Source: Pseudoalteromonas prydzensis
GTDB lineage: Bacteria > Pseudomonadota > Gammaproteobacteria > Enterobacterales > Alteromonadaceae
Length of the DNA: 64,000 bases
Assembly (NCBI RefSeq): GCF_001661495.1
Contig: NZ_BDDT01000002.1
Span: 1-64,000, forward strand
Direction: 5' to 3'
Shown: positions 28,355-36,421 of the stretch, in pieces
How positions within the stretch are numbered: position 1 is the first letter of the stretch
Layout: the number at the start of each line of letters is the position of its first letter
The notes under the pieces: generated by a model
The model's input: only the letters and a program-made list of their open reading frames with translations
Told to the model about the DNA's origin: nothing
The model's database searches: none
Made by a program: the position numbers and the translations under genes

Positions 28355-29440
28355 ATGAAAGCGAAAATAGTTGAGTTGCTCACTAATAATCCAGGGTTAA
28401 AAGGTAAAGAAATAGCTAGAAAACTAAGCCTTGAAAAAAAGAGCGTAAATTCTTTTTTATACCATGACAAAAGCGGTACTTTTATTGAACGAAAAAATGA
28501 ATGGTTTTTAGCTAATATAGGTGCCGTACTTCGATTTGAAAAGAGTGGTTGGCTAACTACTTGTGACTTTGAAGCACTTCTCAAAGAAGGAAGTGATGTT
28601 TGGTGTGACTCTATAGAAACTGTAAGGTTTGAGTTTTATAACTGCTCAATATTATTAGGTGCTATTTCTAGACTATTATCTTTAGTTAATCAGTTAGCAT
28701 CAATAGGTAAGCACGTTACTCTTGATTTTACTGGGTGCAAAAAGTCATTTTCATATTTGTGTAGAATTGGATTATTTGAAACTTTTCATGAGTCTGTAAC
28801 TGTACTTCCTCAGATAAAAGATAGTTCTTCCTATTATGGTGGTAATAATAAAGTAATGGAGTTCGTTTTAATACCAGCTGAAACACAGCAAACGAACTTA
28901 CCTGTAAAGCTAAAAAACTCGTTTATCGAATTAGCGGGTGAGCAACATTCCAATGCGGCATTTGGTTTTATAGCTGAATTTATTAACAATATTATTGAGC
29001 ACTCACAAACTCCAACCCCAGGAGTGGCAGCACTTCAAGTCTATGGTAAAAGTAAAAATAGGACGAAAGTTCAGACTGTTTTTTCTGATAGCGGAAAAGG
29101 TATCATTGGTACGTTGAGGCCTGTTTTAGCCAAACGATACCCTCAATTACATAATAAGTATCCTCCAAACAAGGAAAATTCAGACATCCATTTATTAAAT
29201 GAGGTTCTGCAGTCTGGCGGTGTAAGTGGTGCCAATGATGCTAATTATTTAGGCCGAGGTCTAGGACTTAAACTTAGTGCGAAACAAGCTGCAAAGTTTG
29301 ATGCAACAATTTGTGTAAGACAAGAAACATTTGAACTTACGTTAAAATATGTCGATGGTAAGCTTGATGAATCCAGTTATAGCTCAGATCTCAAAAAAAT
29401 ATCTGGAACCCATATATGTTTTGACTTTTTTCTGCGTTAG
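28355..29440 (+). CDS. wHTH / STAS-like / GHKL ATPase regulator
   Basis: A 361-residue protein in three parts. Residues 1-52 form a winged helix in which K28-K29, N32, Y36 and W50 have the spacing or order of the Z-alpha fold (KKxxNxxxY then W). Residues about 80-180 look STAS-like (VTLDFTGCKKSFSYLCRIGLFETF). Residues about 195-345 are a GHKL (HSP90/histidine-kinase-like) ATPase: N box EFINNIIEHS, G1 SDSGKGI, G2 GRGLGLKLS. No phospho-acceptor His domain is present. By analogy with anti-sigma kinases such as SpoIIAB it may bind or phosphorylate the STAS-like protein encoded next. It likely serves the downstream TIR-caspase operon. Confidence 0.8.
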   Translation: MKAKIVELLTNNPGLKGKEIARKLSLEKKSVNSFLYHDKSGTFIERKNEWFLANIGAVLRFEKSGWLTTCDFEALLKEGSDVWCDSIETVRFEFYNCSILLGAISRLLSLVNQLASIGKHVTLDFTGCKKSFSYLCRIGLFETFHESVTVLPQIKDSSSYYGGNNKVMEFVLIPAETQQTNLPVKLKNSFIELAGEQHSNAAFGFIAEFINNIIEHSQTPTPGVAALQVYGKSKNRTKVQTVFSDSGKGIIGTLRPVLAKRYPQLHNKYPPNKENSDIHLLNEVLQSGGVSGANDANYLGRGLGLKLSAKQAAKFDATICVRQETFELTLKYVDGKLDESSYSSDLKKISGTHICFDFFLR

Positions 29441-29450
29441 TATGCTAGAA

Positions 29451-29478
29451 TCTCGTTAAATAAATATAATTAATCAGA
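29451..29478. promoter_or_regulatory. Inverted repeat A (candidate operator)
   Basis: TCTCGTTAA - 10 bp - TTAATCAGA, ending 7 bp before the ATG of the STAS-like gene. It is the most diverged of three copies of the same 28-bp element; half-site starts are 19 bp apart, close to two helical turns. The position over the start region suggests control of transcription of the STAS-like gene itself. Confidence 0.7.
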
Positions 29479-29485
29479 ACGAATT

Positions 29486-30022
29486 ATGTTGATAAAATTA
29501 TTAGATATAACAGCCGATGCTCTCCCCAATGGGAATGTTAAGGGTAAAGATGTATATTCTAAACTACATAAAATGATTGAGTCCAGACAAGAGCTGGATA
29601 CATTTGGGGTTTCACTAAAAGGTATTGAAGCTACCGACGCTTCTTTTCCGAGAGAAAGTGTTATGGCTTTAGCAAAGCATTACAGAGGAGAAAAGTTTAT
29701 CTACCTCACAGATCTTCAGGATGAGGATTTAATTGATAATTGGACTTATGGTGCTATTGCCAAAAACCAACCTATGACTGTTTGGAATAATAAAAAGGTA
29801 TCTTTCATAGGGCCTGATATGGCTAAATCTGTTAAAGAACTGACAGATTTTTTAATAATTAAGCAAAAAGTAACAACTAATCAAGTTTCTACTCATTTTG
29901 ATATTACAACGCAAAACGCAAGCACTCGCCTCAAAAATATTTTCAAATTGGGCTATGCCAAAAGAGTTGAAGAAATAGCTGAATCTGGCGGTAAAGAGTT
30001 TGTCTATAAATTAATTAAATAA
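29486..30022 (+). CDS. STAS-like (DUF4325) protein with C-terminal wHTH
   Basis: A 178-residue protein. The N-terminal part (about 1-105) matches the STAS-like DUF4325 fold (VSLKGIEATDASFPRESVMALAKHYRGEKFIYLTDL). The C-terminal part (about 115-178) is a clear winged helix (VTTNQVSTHFDITTQNASTRLKNIFKLGYAKRV and EFVYKL). It therefore combines a partner-binding domain, as in anti-anti-sigma factors, with a DNA-binding domain. It follows the GHKL gene by 45 bp. Inverted repeats lie just before its start and just after its stop. The likely role is a DNA-binding switch controlled by the GHKL protein. Confidence 0.78.
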   Translation: MLIKLLDITADALPNGNVKGKDVYSKLHKMIESRQELDTFGVSLKGIEATDASFPRESVMALAKHYRGEKFIYLTDLQDEDLIDNWTYGAIAKNQPMTVWNNKKVSFIGPDMAKSVKELTDFLIIKQKVTTNQVSTHFDITTQNASTRLKNIFKLGYAKRVEEIAESGGKEFVYKLIK

Positions 30023-30023
30023 A

Positions 30024-30051
30024 TCTGGTTAAAAAACTTTATTTAATCAGA
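30024..30051. promoter_or_regulatory. Inverted repeat B (candidate operator)
   Basis: TCTGGTTAA - 10 bp - TTAATCAGA, starting directly after the stop codon of the STAS-like gene. Only one of nine pairs in the palindrome mismatches. It is 68 bp upstream of an almost identical copy, an arrangement that would allow cooperative binding or looping over the promoter of the TIR-caspase operon. Confidence 0.75.
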
Positions 30052-30091
30052 TTTATGAGTTAACCTTATTCTATTAACCAAAGCCCTAAGG

Positions 30092-30119
30092 TCTGGTTAA
30101 AAAAACATTATTAATCAGA
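30092..30119. promoter_or_regulatory. Inverted repeat C (candidate operator)
   Basis: TCTGGTTAA - 10 bp - TTAATCAGA, ending 12 bp before the first ATG of the TIR-caspase-TIR operon. It shares the extended right half TTAATCAGAACGA with repeat A. Bound protein here should affect initiation or the leader of that operon. Confidence 0.75.
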
Positions 30120-30131
30120 ACGAGGTTCCAA

Positions 30132-30533
30132 ATGAAAACTTACCACTTATTTATTTCCCATTCATGGAATTATGGACATCAATACAGCAGCTTAACTACC
30201 TTACTTAGAAATAGAGCGCTTTTTAACTTTAGGAATTATTCTGTTCCTGAATCAAATCCTATTATTGGAGCAAGGACCGATAAGCAGCTTGAGGCGGCTA
30301 TTGAGAATAAAGTTAAAGCCAGTTCAGTAGTAATAATAATGACGGGCGTGTACTCAACTTATAGTAAATGGATAAATAAAGAAATCGCTATAGCTAAACG
30401 TTTAGGAAAACCAATTTTAGCTGTAAAACCATATGGGGCAACGAATATGTCTTCAGTAGTTAGAGGTGCAGCAGATGAAATATGTAACTGGTCTACTGAA
30501 AGCGTTATTTCAGCAATTCGTCGTTTGGCTTAA
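30132..30533 (+). CDS. TIR-like (DUF1863, ThsB-type) protein
   Basis: A 133-residue single-domain protein of the TIR-like class named DUF1863, common in Thoeris systems. It opens with HLFISHSWNYGHQY, the usual betaA/BB-loop region, and has the conserved Glu after Trp in YSKWINKEIAIAKRLGKPILAV, the position of the NAD-cleaving Glu in catalytic TIRs. It may make a nucleotide signal or act as an accessory TIR. It starts with ATG behind GAGG, and lies 13 bp before the caspase-like gene. Inverted repeat C lies immediately upstream. Confidence 0.8.
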   Translation: MKTYHLFISHSWNYGHQYSSLTTLLRNRALFNFRNYSVPESNPIIGARTDKQLEAAIENKVKASSVVIIMTGVYSTYSKWINKEIAIAKRLGKPILAVKPYGATNMSSVVRGAADEICNWSTESVISAIRRLA

Positions 30534-30546
30534 GGGAGATAAAAAA

Positions 30547-31506
30547 ATGAGAAAAGCTCTTTTTATAGGTGTAAACGATTATACCTTCATTAACCCATTA
30601 AGTGGCTGCAATAATGATGCAATAGAGATGGCTTCTGTTTTAACAAGACATGCATCAGGTACTCCTAATTTTCACAGTAAAACTTTTACTACTGCAGAAG
30701 ATAGTCTTAGTAGGCATACCTTAGAAACGTCAATTCAAGAGCTATTTTCAGGTTCTAGCGATGTTGCATTACTCTATTTTGCTGGTCATGGTTGCTTCGA
30801 TACAAATCTTCATGAAGGAATGATTCTGCCCCAAGATTATAGAAATACAAGCGACGGTATTCGTGTAAGTGACATTCTTACTTGGGCTAGTAATGCAACT
30901 GAGATAAAAAATAAAATTATTATTCTTGACTGCTGTGAAGCTGGCGGAGCTGGAGAAAGTAAGCAATTGAAAGGTGGCTCAAGCATAATTAGTGATGGTA
31001 TTACTATCTTAACGGCATGTAGAAAAGATGAGTATGCACAAGAGTGTGCCGGACATGGCGTTTTCACTAGACTGTTACTTCAAGCATTGCACGGGGGGGC
31101 TGTTAATGTTCTTGGTCACGTTACCCCCGGTAGCTTATATTCTTTTGTTGATAATGCACTTGGTCCTTGGGAACAACGACCTGTTTTTAAAACAAATGTT
31201 TCTGAGTTTATTTCTTTAAAAGAGCACACACCACTTGTACCTTTAGAAACACTGAGAAGATTACCTGAATGGTTTCCTGAAGCTGAGTCTGTATTCGCTT
31301 TGACACCAGCTTATGAGCCTGAGCACCCTGACTTTGATCCTAAGTTGGGAGAAGTCTTTTCTCAACTGCAGCAATGTAATAGGCATAGTTTAATAGAGCC
31401 TGTCGATGCTGAGCATATGTACTTTGCAGCCATAAACTCTAAAGGATGTCGTTTGACTGCTCTAGGATCTTATTACCGCGAATTAGCAAAGAAAGGACAT
31501 TTTTAA
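30547..31506 (+). CDS. Caspase-like (C14) protease
   Basis: A 319-residue protein. The N-terminal domain (about 1-205) is a caspase/metacaspase fold (MRKALFIGVNDY start; catalytic His81 in YFAGHG; catalytic Cys130 in ILDCCEAG). Both residues are present, so it should be active. The C-terminal part (about 225-319, with ESVFALTPAYEPEH, NRHSLIEP, AEHMYFAAINSKGCRLTALG) is a compact domain I cannot name; it may be the signal sensor. In type IV Thoeris a TIR-made nucleotide activates a caspase-like protease that degrades host proteins. The ATG at 30547 follows AGGGAG. Its stop overlaps the second TIR gene by 1 bp. Confidence 0.83.
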   Translation: MRKALFIGVNDYTFINPLSGCNNDAIEMASVLTRHASGTPNFHSKTFTTAEDSLSRHTLETSIQELFSGSSDVALLYFAGHGCFDTNLHEGMILPQDYRNTSDGIRVSDILTWASNATEIKNKIIILDCCEAGGAGESKQLKGGSSIISDGITILTACRKDEYAQECAGHGVFTRLLLQALHGGAVNVLGHVTPGSLYSFVDNALGPWEQRPVFKTNVSEFISLKEHTPLVPLETLRRLPEWFPEAESVFALTPAYEPEHPDFDPKLGEVFSQLQQCNRHSLIEPVDAEHMYFAAINSKGCRLTALGSYYRELAKKGHF

Positions 31507-31985
31507 TGAGTGTATTTATTAGTTATAAACATTTAGATCGTGATTTAGCTATGCAAATTGATCGTCGATTGAAGCTTGATAACATTACTACTTACTTAGA
31601 TGTTCTAGATGCCGAATCTCAATCGACAGTGGATATAACAACAGTTATTACAAAGAATATAGCAAAGTGTACTCACTTAATTGCTGTAGTATCGAAAGAG
31701 ACTGCTACATCTTGGTGGGTCCCTTTTGAAATCGGTGAGGCAACAATATCAGCTAAACGGATTGCTTCTTATCGTTCTAGCTTTAGCTCACTACCGGAAT
31801 ATTTAGAAATGTGGCCGAAAATGGATAGTATGCAACACTTGGATTTGTTTATTGAAACATACAAAAATGAGCAGCGAGAATCAGTTTATAACCGAAATAT
31901 GTTTGAGTCTGTAGGGTCTGTAGGAGTTAAATCTGCAAGCGACTTCCATAGTACTTTAAAATCTAAAATTCGCCGTGGTTATTAA
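31506..31985 (+). CDS. TIR-domain protein
   Basis: A 159-residue single TIR domain: SVFISYKHLDRDLAMQIDRRL at the start, CTHLIAVVSKETATSWWVPFEIGEA in the middle with the predicted catalytic Glu in WWVPFEIG. This WWVPxEIG form is typical of Thoeris signalling TIRs that convert NAD+ into a cyclic ADP-ribose type messenger. The start is taken as the ATG at 31506, inside the caspase stop, with AAAGGA upstream. It closes the TIR-caspase-TIR operon. Two TIR proteins in one operon suggest division of labour or recognition of different triggers. Confidence 0.85.
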   Translation: MSVFISYKHLDRDLAMQIDRRLKLDNITTYLDVLDAESQSTVDITTVITKNIAKCTHLIAVVSKETATSWWVPFEIGEATISAKRIASYRSSFSSLPEYLEMWPKMDSMQHLDLFIETYKNEQRESVYNRNMFESVGSVGVKSASDFHSTLKSKIRRGY

Positions 31986-32241
31986 AAGTTTTGGACTGGC
32001 CATTGATTGCTCAATAGTCAGTATAAAAATTCGAACCATTGGTTATGCCAAGTTCCTCTGATAAAAATTTTAAGTAGGTAGACCTAAATAAGTGAGGATA
32101 TATAGATTTATGTAATAAGCATCAGAAGTAACGGTAGTTTTCTTGTTGTTGTATGATTTATAAACGCTCTTATTAACTTTATAAGGCTTTTTCTGAGGAA
32201 GAGCGGGATCTAGATAAAAATCAAAAATAGGAGCTTTAGCT

Positions 32242-33645
32242 TTGGAAGCCATATCTATTGAAAATGAACTAAGAGATGTAGTAAGCAGAATAATAATTCA
32301 GGTTAATTTAGCAACTAAGCAAGGGAAGATAGATGTAAATTTAACATTGGAAGATGCCATTATACCCATCCTTAAAGAGGTTTATCAACTTCCTAAATTA
32401 ATTAACCTCAATGCGAAGCAGAAAAATTTCCCAGGCATTGATTTAGGCGATGAATATGATCGAGTTGCATTCCAAGTAACTTCAACGACAAATATAGAAA
32501 AAGTTAAAAAGTCGTTGCGAGTATTTTTAGATCAAGGTTTTGATAGTAATTTTGATGAATTATACCTTCTTATATTAACTGAAAAGCAAAAATCTTATTC
32601 TCAAAGCGCCATTGATAAAATCACAACGGATAAGTTCAACTTCTCTGTTAAATCTAACATTATTGATTTATCAGATCTATTAGCCGAAATAACCTCTATG
32701 AGGCTGACGGCACAAAAACGTATGTTGCATGAGTTTAAGCTTATACTAGGTGATATTGATGGGTATTTACAATTCACTACTTTAGAGCAGCCCGAACAAA
32801 AACTACTAACAACAAATTTAGCAGAAATAAGCTTTCCAGATGAGGTGTATGTTTCAGAAGTCGCGATTGATTTCAAAGATACTCTTGAGAGAGCGAAGGC
32901 CGAATTAGGGTTTAACAAACGAAAACACAATAAAAAAACACTTATTAAGTTAGCTATGGTGTTAAATGGCCCTGTATTTGATGGTTGGGCTTTCCATGAA
33001 GGGAAGCTGTTTACTTTTGTAAACCCTGAGTATGATGAAAGGTTACTAAATTTAGTAGATACAGGCTCTATTGAAAAGCTAAATACAATTGATCTTAATC
33101 AATCTGAATTTGTTGAATACAATAATATTTTTAAAGAGTTATTAAAAAGCAGTTTAAAAGATGAAATGAGCAGCTTTGCGATTAATTATAATAATTCTGA
33201 GCGCTGCTTTTATTTTCTACCATTTGACGAAAAAGATGATTTTAGAAAACAAGATTGGGTTGGGAAAAAGAAGGCAACAAGAACAGTGTTTGAGAAAAAA
33301 ATGAATACTAAAGACATAGATAAAGTTCTTTATTTTAAACATCTTAGCTTTGAAATTTCCTTTTATAACATTGGTATAAAGTGGTATTGCTTGATTGTTC
33401 CAAGTTGGCTATTTACTTTCAATCTCTATAAAAAATCTTATTACCATGAGAAACACCTTTCGCAACAGAAACGGCTAGAGACATCAGGAACTGTTAGAAA
33501 CTTGACTCGATTTATTGCATATTTTCTTAATGAGGAACTTACAAAAATTGGCTCACCTTTTTCCATATCAAATTTAGCACAATTGGAATGTGAATATCCT
33601 GATTTAAATACTGATGACGTTATGGAGAATGAGGATGAAAGTTAA
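32242..33645 (+). CDS. SMEK-domain / APAZ-like protein (predicted Ago effector)
   Basis: A 467-residue protein. Residues about 1-150 match the SMEK domain, with the hallmark FPGIDLGDEYDRVAFQVTSTTN (Asp near 67, QVT near 79), which resembles a PD-(D/E)xK-like nuclease core. The C-terminal half (about 210-440) has the layout of the APAZ region that pairs with short Argonautes: HLSFEISFYNIGIKWYCLIV and PSWLFTFN, then a helix with RLETSGTVRNLTRFIAYFL. It starts with TTG behind AGGAG. The 3' end overlaps the Argonaute gene by 11 bp. I infer a SMEK effector that a guide-loaded Argonaute activates. The nuclease role is inferred. Confidence 0.72.
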   Translation: MEAISIENELRDVVSRIIIQVNLATKQGKIDVNLTLEDAIIPILKEVYQLPKLINLNAKQKNFPGIDLGDEYDRVAFQVTSTTNIEKVKKSLRVFLDQGFDSNFDELYLLILTEKQKSYSQSAIDKITTDKFNFSVKSNIIDLSDLLAEITSMRLTAQKRMLHEFKLILGDIDGYLQFTTLEQPEQKLLTTNLAEISFPDEVYVSEVAIDFKDTLERAKAELGFNKRKHNKKTLIKLAMVLNGPVFDGWAFHEGKLFTFVNPEYDERLLNLVDTGSIEKLNTIDLNQSEFVEYNNIFKELLKSSLKDEMSSFAINYNNSERCFYFLPFDEKDDFRKQDWVGKKKATRTVFEKKMNTKDIDKVLYFKHLSFEISFYNIGIKWYCLIVPSWLFTFNLYKKSYYHEKHLSQQKRLETSGTVRNLTRFIAYFLNEELTKIGSPFSISNLAQLECEYPDLNTDDVMENEDES

Positions 33646-35053
33646 AGTCTTATCAGAACCACTACTAGAGTTTGGAAAAGGGACACATATATGCCCTCGT
33701 TCAGGAATTGAACGCTTAGGTGTTTATGACAACAAGGATGAGTTCCGAAAGAACCAGCTTATTTTAGGTATAGTAGGACGTGGAGAAGGTATTGATAAAC
33801 TTGATATTTGGTTAGATAAATGTCGCTCAGGAATAGCTGCCAAAGAATCCAAATTAGCCAATCTTTTTAAAGGGTTTGGTGGAGTTACAGAGTCTCACGG
33901 TTTTCATTCTAAGTTACTTTCTTCGCCGACTTATACGCGGCCTATTCAAAAGTCCTCCCTCAATAAAGTTAGTAAAATTAAAGCTAGAGAAGAGCGCGTT
34001 CATTGTGCTGTTGATTTGTATTACGATCAAATAAGATTTTTAACCGAGAATAGAGCCGTCGATGTTATTGTCTGCGTTATCCCCAAAGATCTGTTTGAAT
34101 ATGTTACCAAATTAAATTCAAAAGACTCTGAAGATAACGATCAACTAGATAATTACTCAGAACATAACTTTAGACGGTTATTAAAAGCAAAGTCTATGCA
34201 TTTAGGAGTTCCGTTGCAGTTGATTATTGAAAATACAATTGACGACGTGAAGGTTGCTAAAGGTCAGCAAGATGAAGCAACTAAGGCTTGGAATTTCTGC
34301 ACAGCCCTCTATTACAAAGGTAATAGGACAGTTCCATGGAGACTTGTTGAAGAAAAATATAAGCCACGGTCTTGTTATGTGGGGATTGGTTTTTATAAAA
34401 GTCGTGATGGAGAAACAATTTCAACGAGCCTAGCACAAGTATTTGATGAGTTTGGTCATGGTGTCATTCTGAGAGGTACTCCTGTAGCGCTAGATAAAAA
34501 TGATAGGCGACCCTATATGTCAGAAGAGCAAGCATATGAGTTGTTAAATAACGCATTATCAGAGTACGATAAGGCATTAATGCAAATGCCAGCGCGAGTG
34601 GTTATACATAAATCGAGTCAGTTTAGGCCGTGTGAAGTTGAAGGTTTTAATAAAGCGCTTGAAGAGAAAGTCATTAGATCAAGAGATTATGTATCTATAA
34701 CAACTTCCGATTTGAGATTGTTTAGCGAAAATAACTATCCACCTAAACGAGGAACATTGCTGACCGTAAGTGAGAGTGAGGGGCTTTTATATACTCGGGG
34801 GTTTGTCGATTTTTATAAAACATATCCAGGTATGTATATTCCTAGCCCATTGCGAATAATAGCTTATGAAAATGACTCTTCTCTTGAGGATTTATGTGAA
34901 GAGATTTTAGGGCTCACAAAAATGAACTGGAACAATACTCAGCTCGATGGTCGACTACCTATTACTATAGAATGTGCAAAAAAAGTTGGAGAAATAATGA
35001 AATATGTTGATGGAAATGAAAAACCACAAGTAAGCTATAGTTTTTATATGTAA
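33635..35053 (+). CDS. Short prokaryotic Argonaute (MID-PIWI, inactive)
   Basis: A 472-residue protein with MID (about 125-235) and PIWI (about 240-465) domains and no N or PAZ domain, the build of short pAgos. MID-type residues are visible (NFRRLLKAKSMHLGVPLQLI, then ATKAWNF). In PIWI the first catalytic Asp is Gly (YVGIGFYKS, near 247) and the second position reads RVVIHKSSQF (near 320) without Asp, so slicing is not expected. Short pAgos use guides to detect invading DNA and trigger a partner effector. The ATG at 33635 has GGAG at 7 nt; an earlier ATG is less well placed. Confidence 0.85.
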   Translation: MKVKVLSEPLLEFGKGTHICPRSGIERLGVYDNKDEFRKNQLILGIVGRGEGIDKLDIWLDKCRSGIAAKESKLANLFKGFGGVTESHGFHSKLLSSPTYTRPIQKSSLNKVSKIKAREERVHCAVDLYYDQIRFLTENRAVDVIVCVIPKDLFEYVTKLNSKDSEDNDQLDNYSEHNFRRLLKAKSMHLGVPLQLIIENTIDDVKVAKGQQDEATKAWNFCTALYYKGNRTVPWRLVEEKYKPRSCYVGIGFYKSRDGETISTSLAQVFDEFGHGVILRGTPVALDKNDRRPYMSEEQAYELLNNALSEYDKALMQMPARVVIHKSSQFRPCEVEGFNKALEEKVIRSRDYVSITTSDLRLFSENNYPPKRGTLLTVSESEGLLYTRGFVDFYKTYPGMYIPSPLRIIAYENDSSLEDLCEEILGLTKMNWNNTQLDGRLPITIECAKKVGEIMKYVDGNEKPQVSYSFYM

Positions 35054-35409
35054 TACTCATTTTAAAGCATGACTTAGATTCACTATTATAAAACAAATTT
35101 AATAGTATTTTTACTGTTGAATTTGGTGTTTTTATTTGTCCTTATAAAATAAAATTTTTATAGTTTCCCATAAATTTAAATCATGCTTTTCACTAAGGTT
35201 AAGAAAGCGCTTCCCCAAAGGTTTCATTGAATCACAGCAGATACTATTTATTCAAGTGTGATTCATAGATATCTTTTTTAGAAATTTACGCCAACAATTT
35301 AATTTTTCATACCTCAACATTGTTATTTACTAATATTTTTAGAACTTTCTATAAGGCAGTTATACATAGGCTTCCACTACTTTTCTAAGTAAAAATATTA
35401 AGGTGCACT
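35054..35409. other. Right end of the island, non-coding
   Basis: An AT-rich 356-bp stretch with no supported gene. It must hold the right recombination end. A 9-bp match to the left end (TTTAGAACT at 35338-35346 and 13599-13607) may be a recombinase-binding site or chance. No strong hairpin terminator is seen after the Argonaute gene. Confidence 0.5.
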
Positions 35410-35412
35410 TTC

Positions 35413-36405
35413 TGCTCTATCACTGAGCATGAAGGGCGAATTATTCAAAGTCGTTCGCAAGAGTCTATCATTGAAGAAATAGAGCAAATTCGCGATAAAG
35501 TACCTGGCTTTACAGGGGTTATTTCTGATCTTGGTGGCCCTACTGCAAACATGTACAAACTGCGTTGTAAGAGCAAAAAAGCAGAAAGTACGTGTCGTCG
35601 CTTATCCTGTGTTTACCCTGATATTTGTAAACACATGGACACCGACCATACGCCAACAATCGAGCTGTATAAAAAAGCCCGCGAAGTAAAAGGGGTGAAA
35701 AAAATCCTCATTGCTTCAGGTGTACGTTATGATTTAGCGGTACAAGATCCTCGTTACGTTAAAGAATTAGTAACCCACCATGTTGGTGGTTATTTAAAGA
35801 TTGCGCCTGAGCATACCGAAGACGGGCCATTATCGAAAATGATGAAACCAGGCATGGGCGCGTACGACCAATTTAAAGAGTTATTTGATAAGTACTCAAA
35901 AGAAGCAGGTAAAAAGCAATATTTGATCCCGTACTTTATCTCGGCGCATCCAGGTACTAAAGACGAAGACATGGTAAATATGGCGTTGTGGTTAAAGTCG
36001 AACGATTTTAAACTTGATCAAGTACAAAATTTTTATCCATCACCGATGGCCAATGCCACCACGATTTATCACACAGGGATGAACTCGCTGCGTAATATTA
36101 AAAATAATACTGAGCAAGTACCGGTACCAAAAGGCGAACGCCAACGTCGTCTACATAAAGCGATATTGCGTTATCACGATCCAGCAGGTTGGCCGATGAT
36201 CCGTGAAGCACTGCGCAATATGGGGAAAGCCAAGTTGATTGGTAAAGGGCCAAACTGCTTAGTGCCAGAGGAAACGCGTGACGAAAAATCACTTAAAGCA
36301 GGCAAGGGCGGGCGTCCAGCACTGAGTCGTCATACCGGTTTTAGCCAGTTTAAAAAGGCCAATACTAAGCCAAGAGTGGGTGGTAATCGCCAACGAGCAA
36401 GGTAA
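35413..36405 (+). pseudogene. ygiQ: ygiQ, 3' part
   Basis: The C-terminal 330 codons of the YgiQ family radical-SAM protein, continuing in frame from the third Cys of the CX3CX2C motif ([15 protein letters not shown]). The rest of the radical-SAM barrel ([15 protein letters not shown] segment, [12 protein letters not shown]) and the family C-terminus ([25 protein letters not shown]) are intact, with no stops or frameshifts, which indicates recent insertion or repeated excision. It has no start codon of its own; an internal ATG at 35551 would give a truncated product without the Fe-S motif. Confidence 0.92.
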
Positions 36406-36421
36406 GCTTGCATATAGTAAT

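Larger units (their letters stand above)
13556..35412. mobile_element. GInt-type genomic island inserted in ygiQ
   Basis: An island of about 21.86 kb, visibly AT-richer than its flanks, separates two halves of ygiQ. Joining 13555 to 35413 restores GGT TGT TCA TTC TGC TCT, giving an uninterrupted 724-codon gene, so the ends are defined to within a shared TTC (13553-13555 and 35410-35412). The left end carries three overlapping tyrosine recombinase genes and a small HTH/coiled-coil gene, the four-gene set described for GInt islands. Only short imperfect similarity links the ends (CACTCTTTTATTT on the left; CACCTTAATATTT on the complement at the right). Cargo is defence genes; no phage structural or conjugation genes are present. 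Confidence 0.9.

Noticed and set aside
32070..32252. 60-residue open frame on the minus strand before the SMEK gene
   Set aside because: It overlaps the start of the SMEK gene, has no recognisable domain and no partner gene; probably chance in AT-rich sequence.
13556..35412. The island as a prophage or conjugative element
   Set aside because: No capsid, tail, lysis, relaxase or secretion genes are seen; only the recombinase set and defence cargo.
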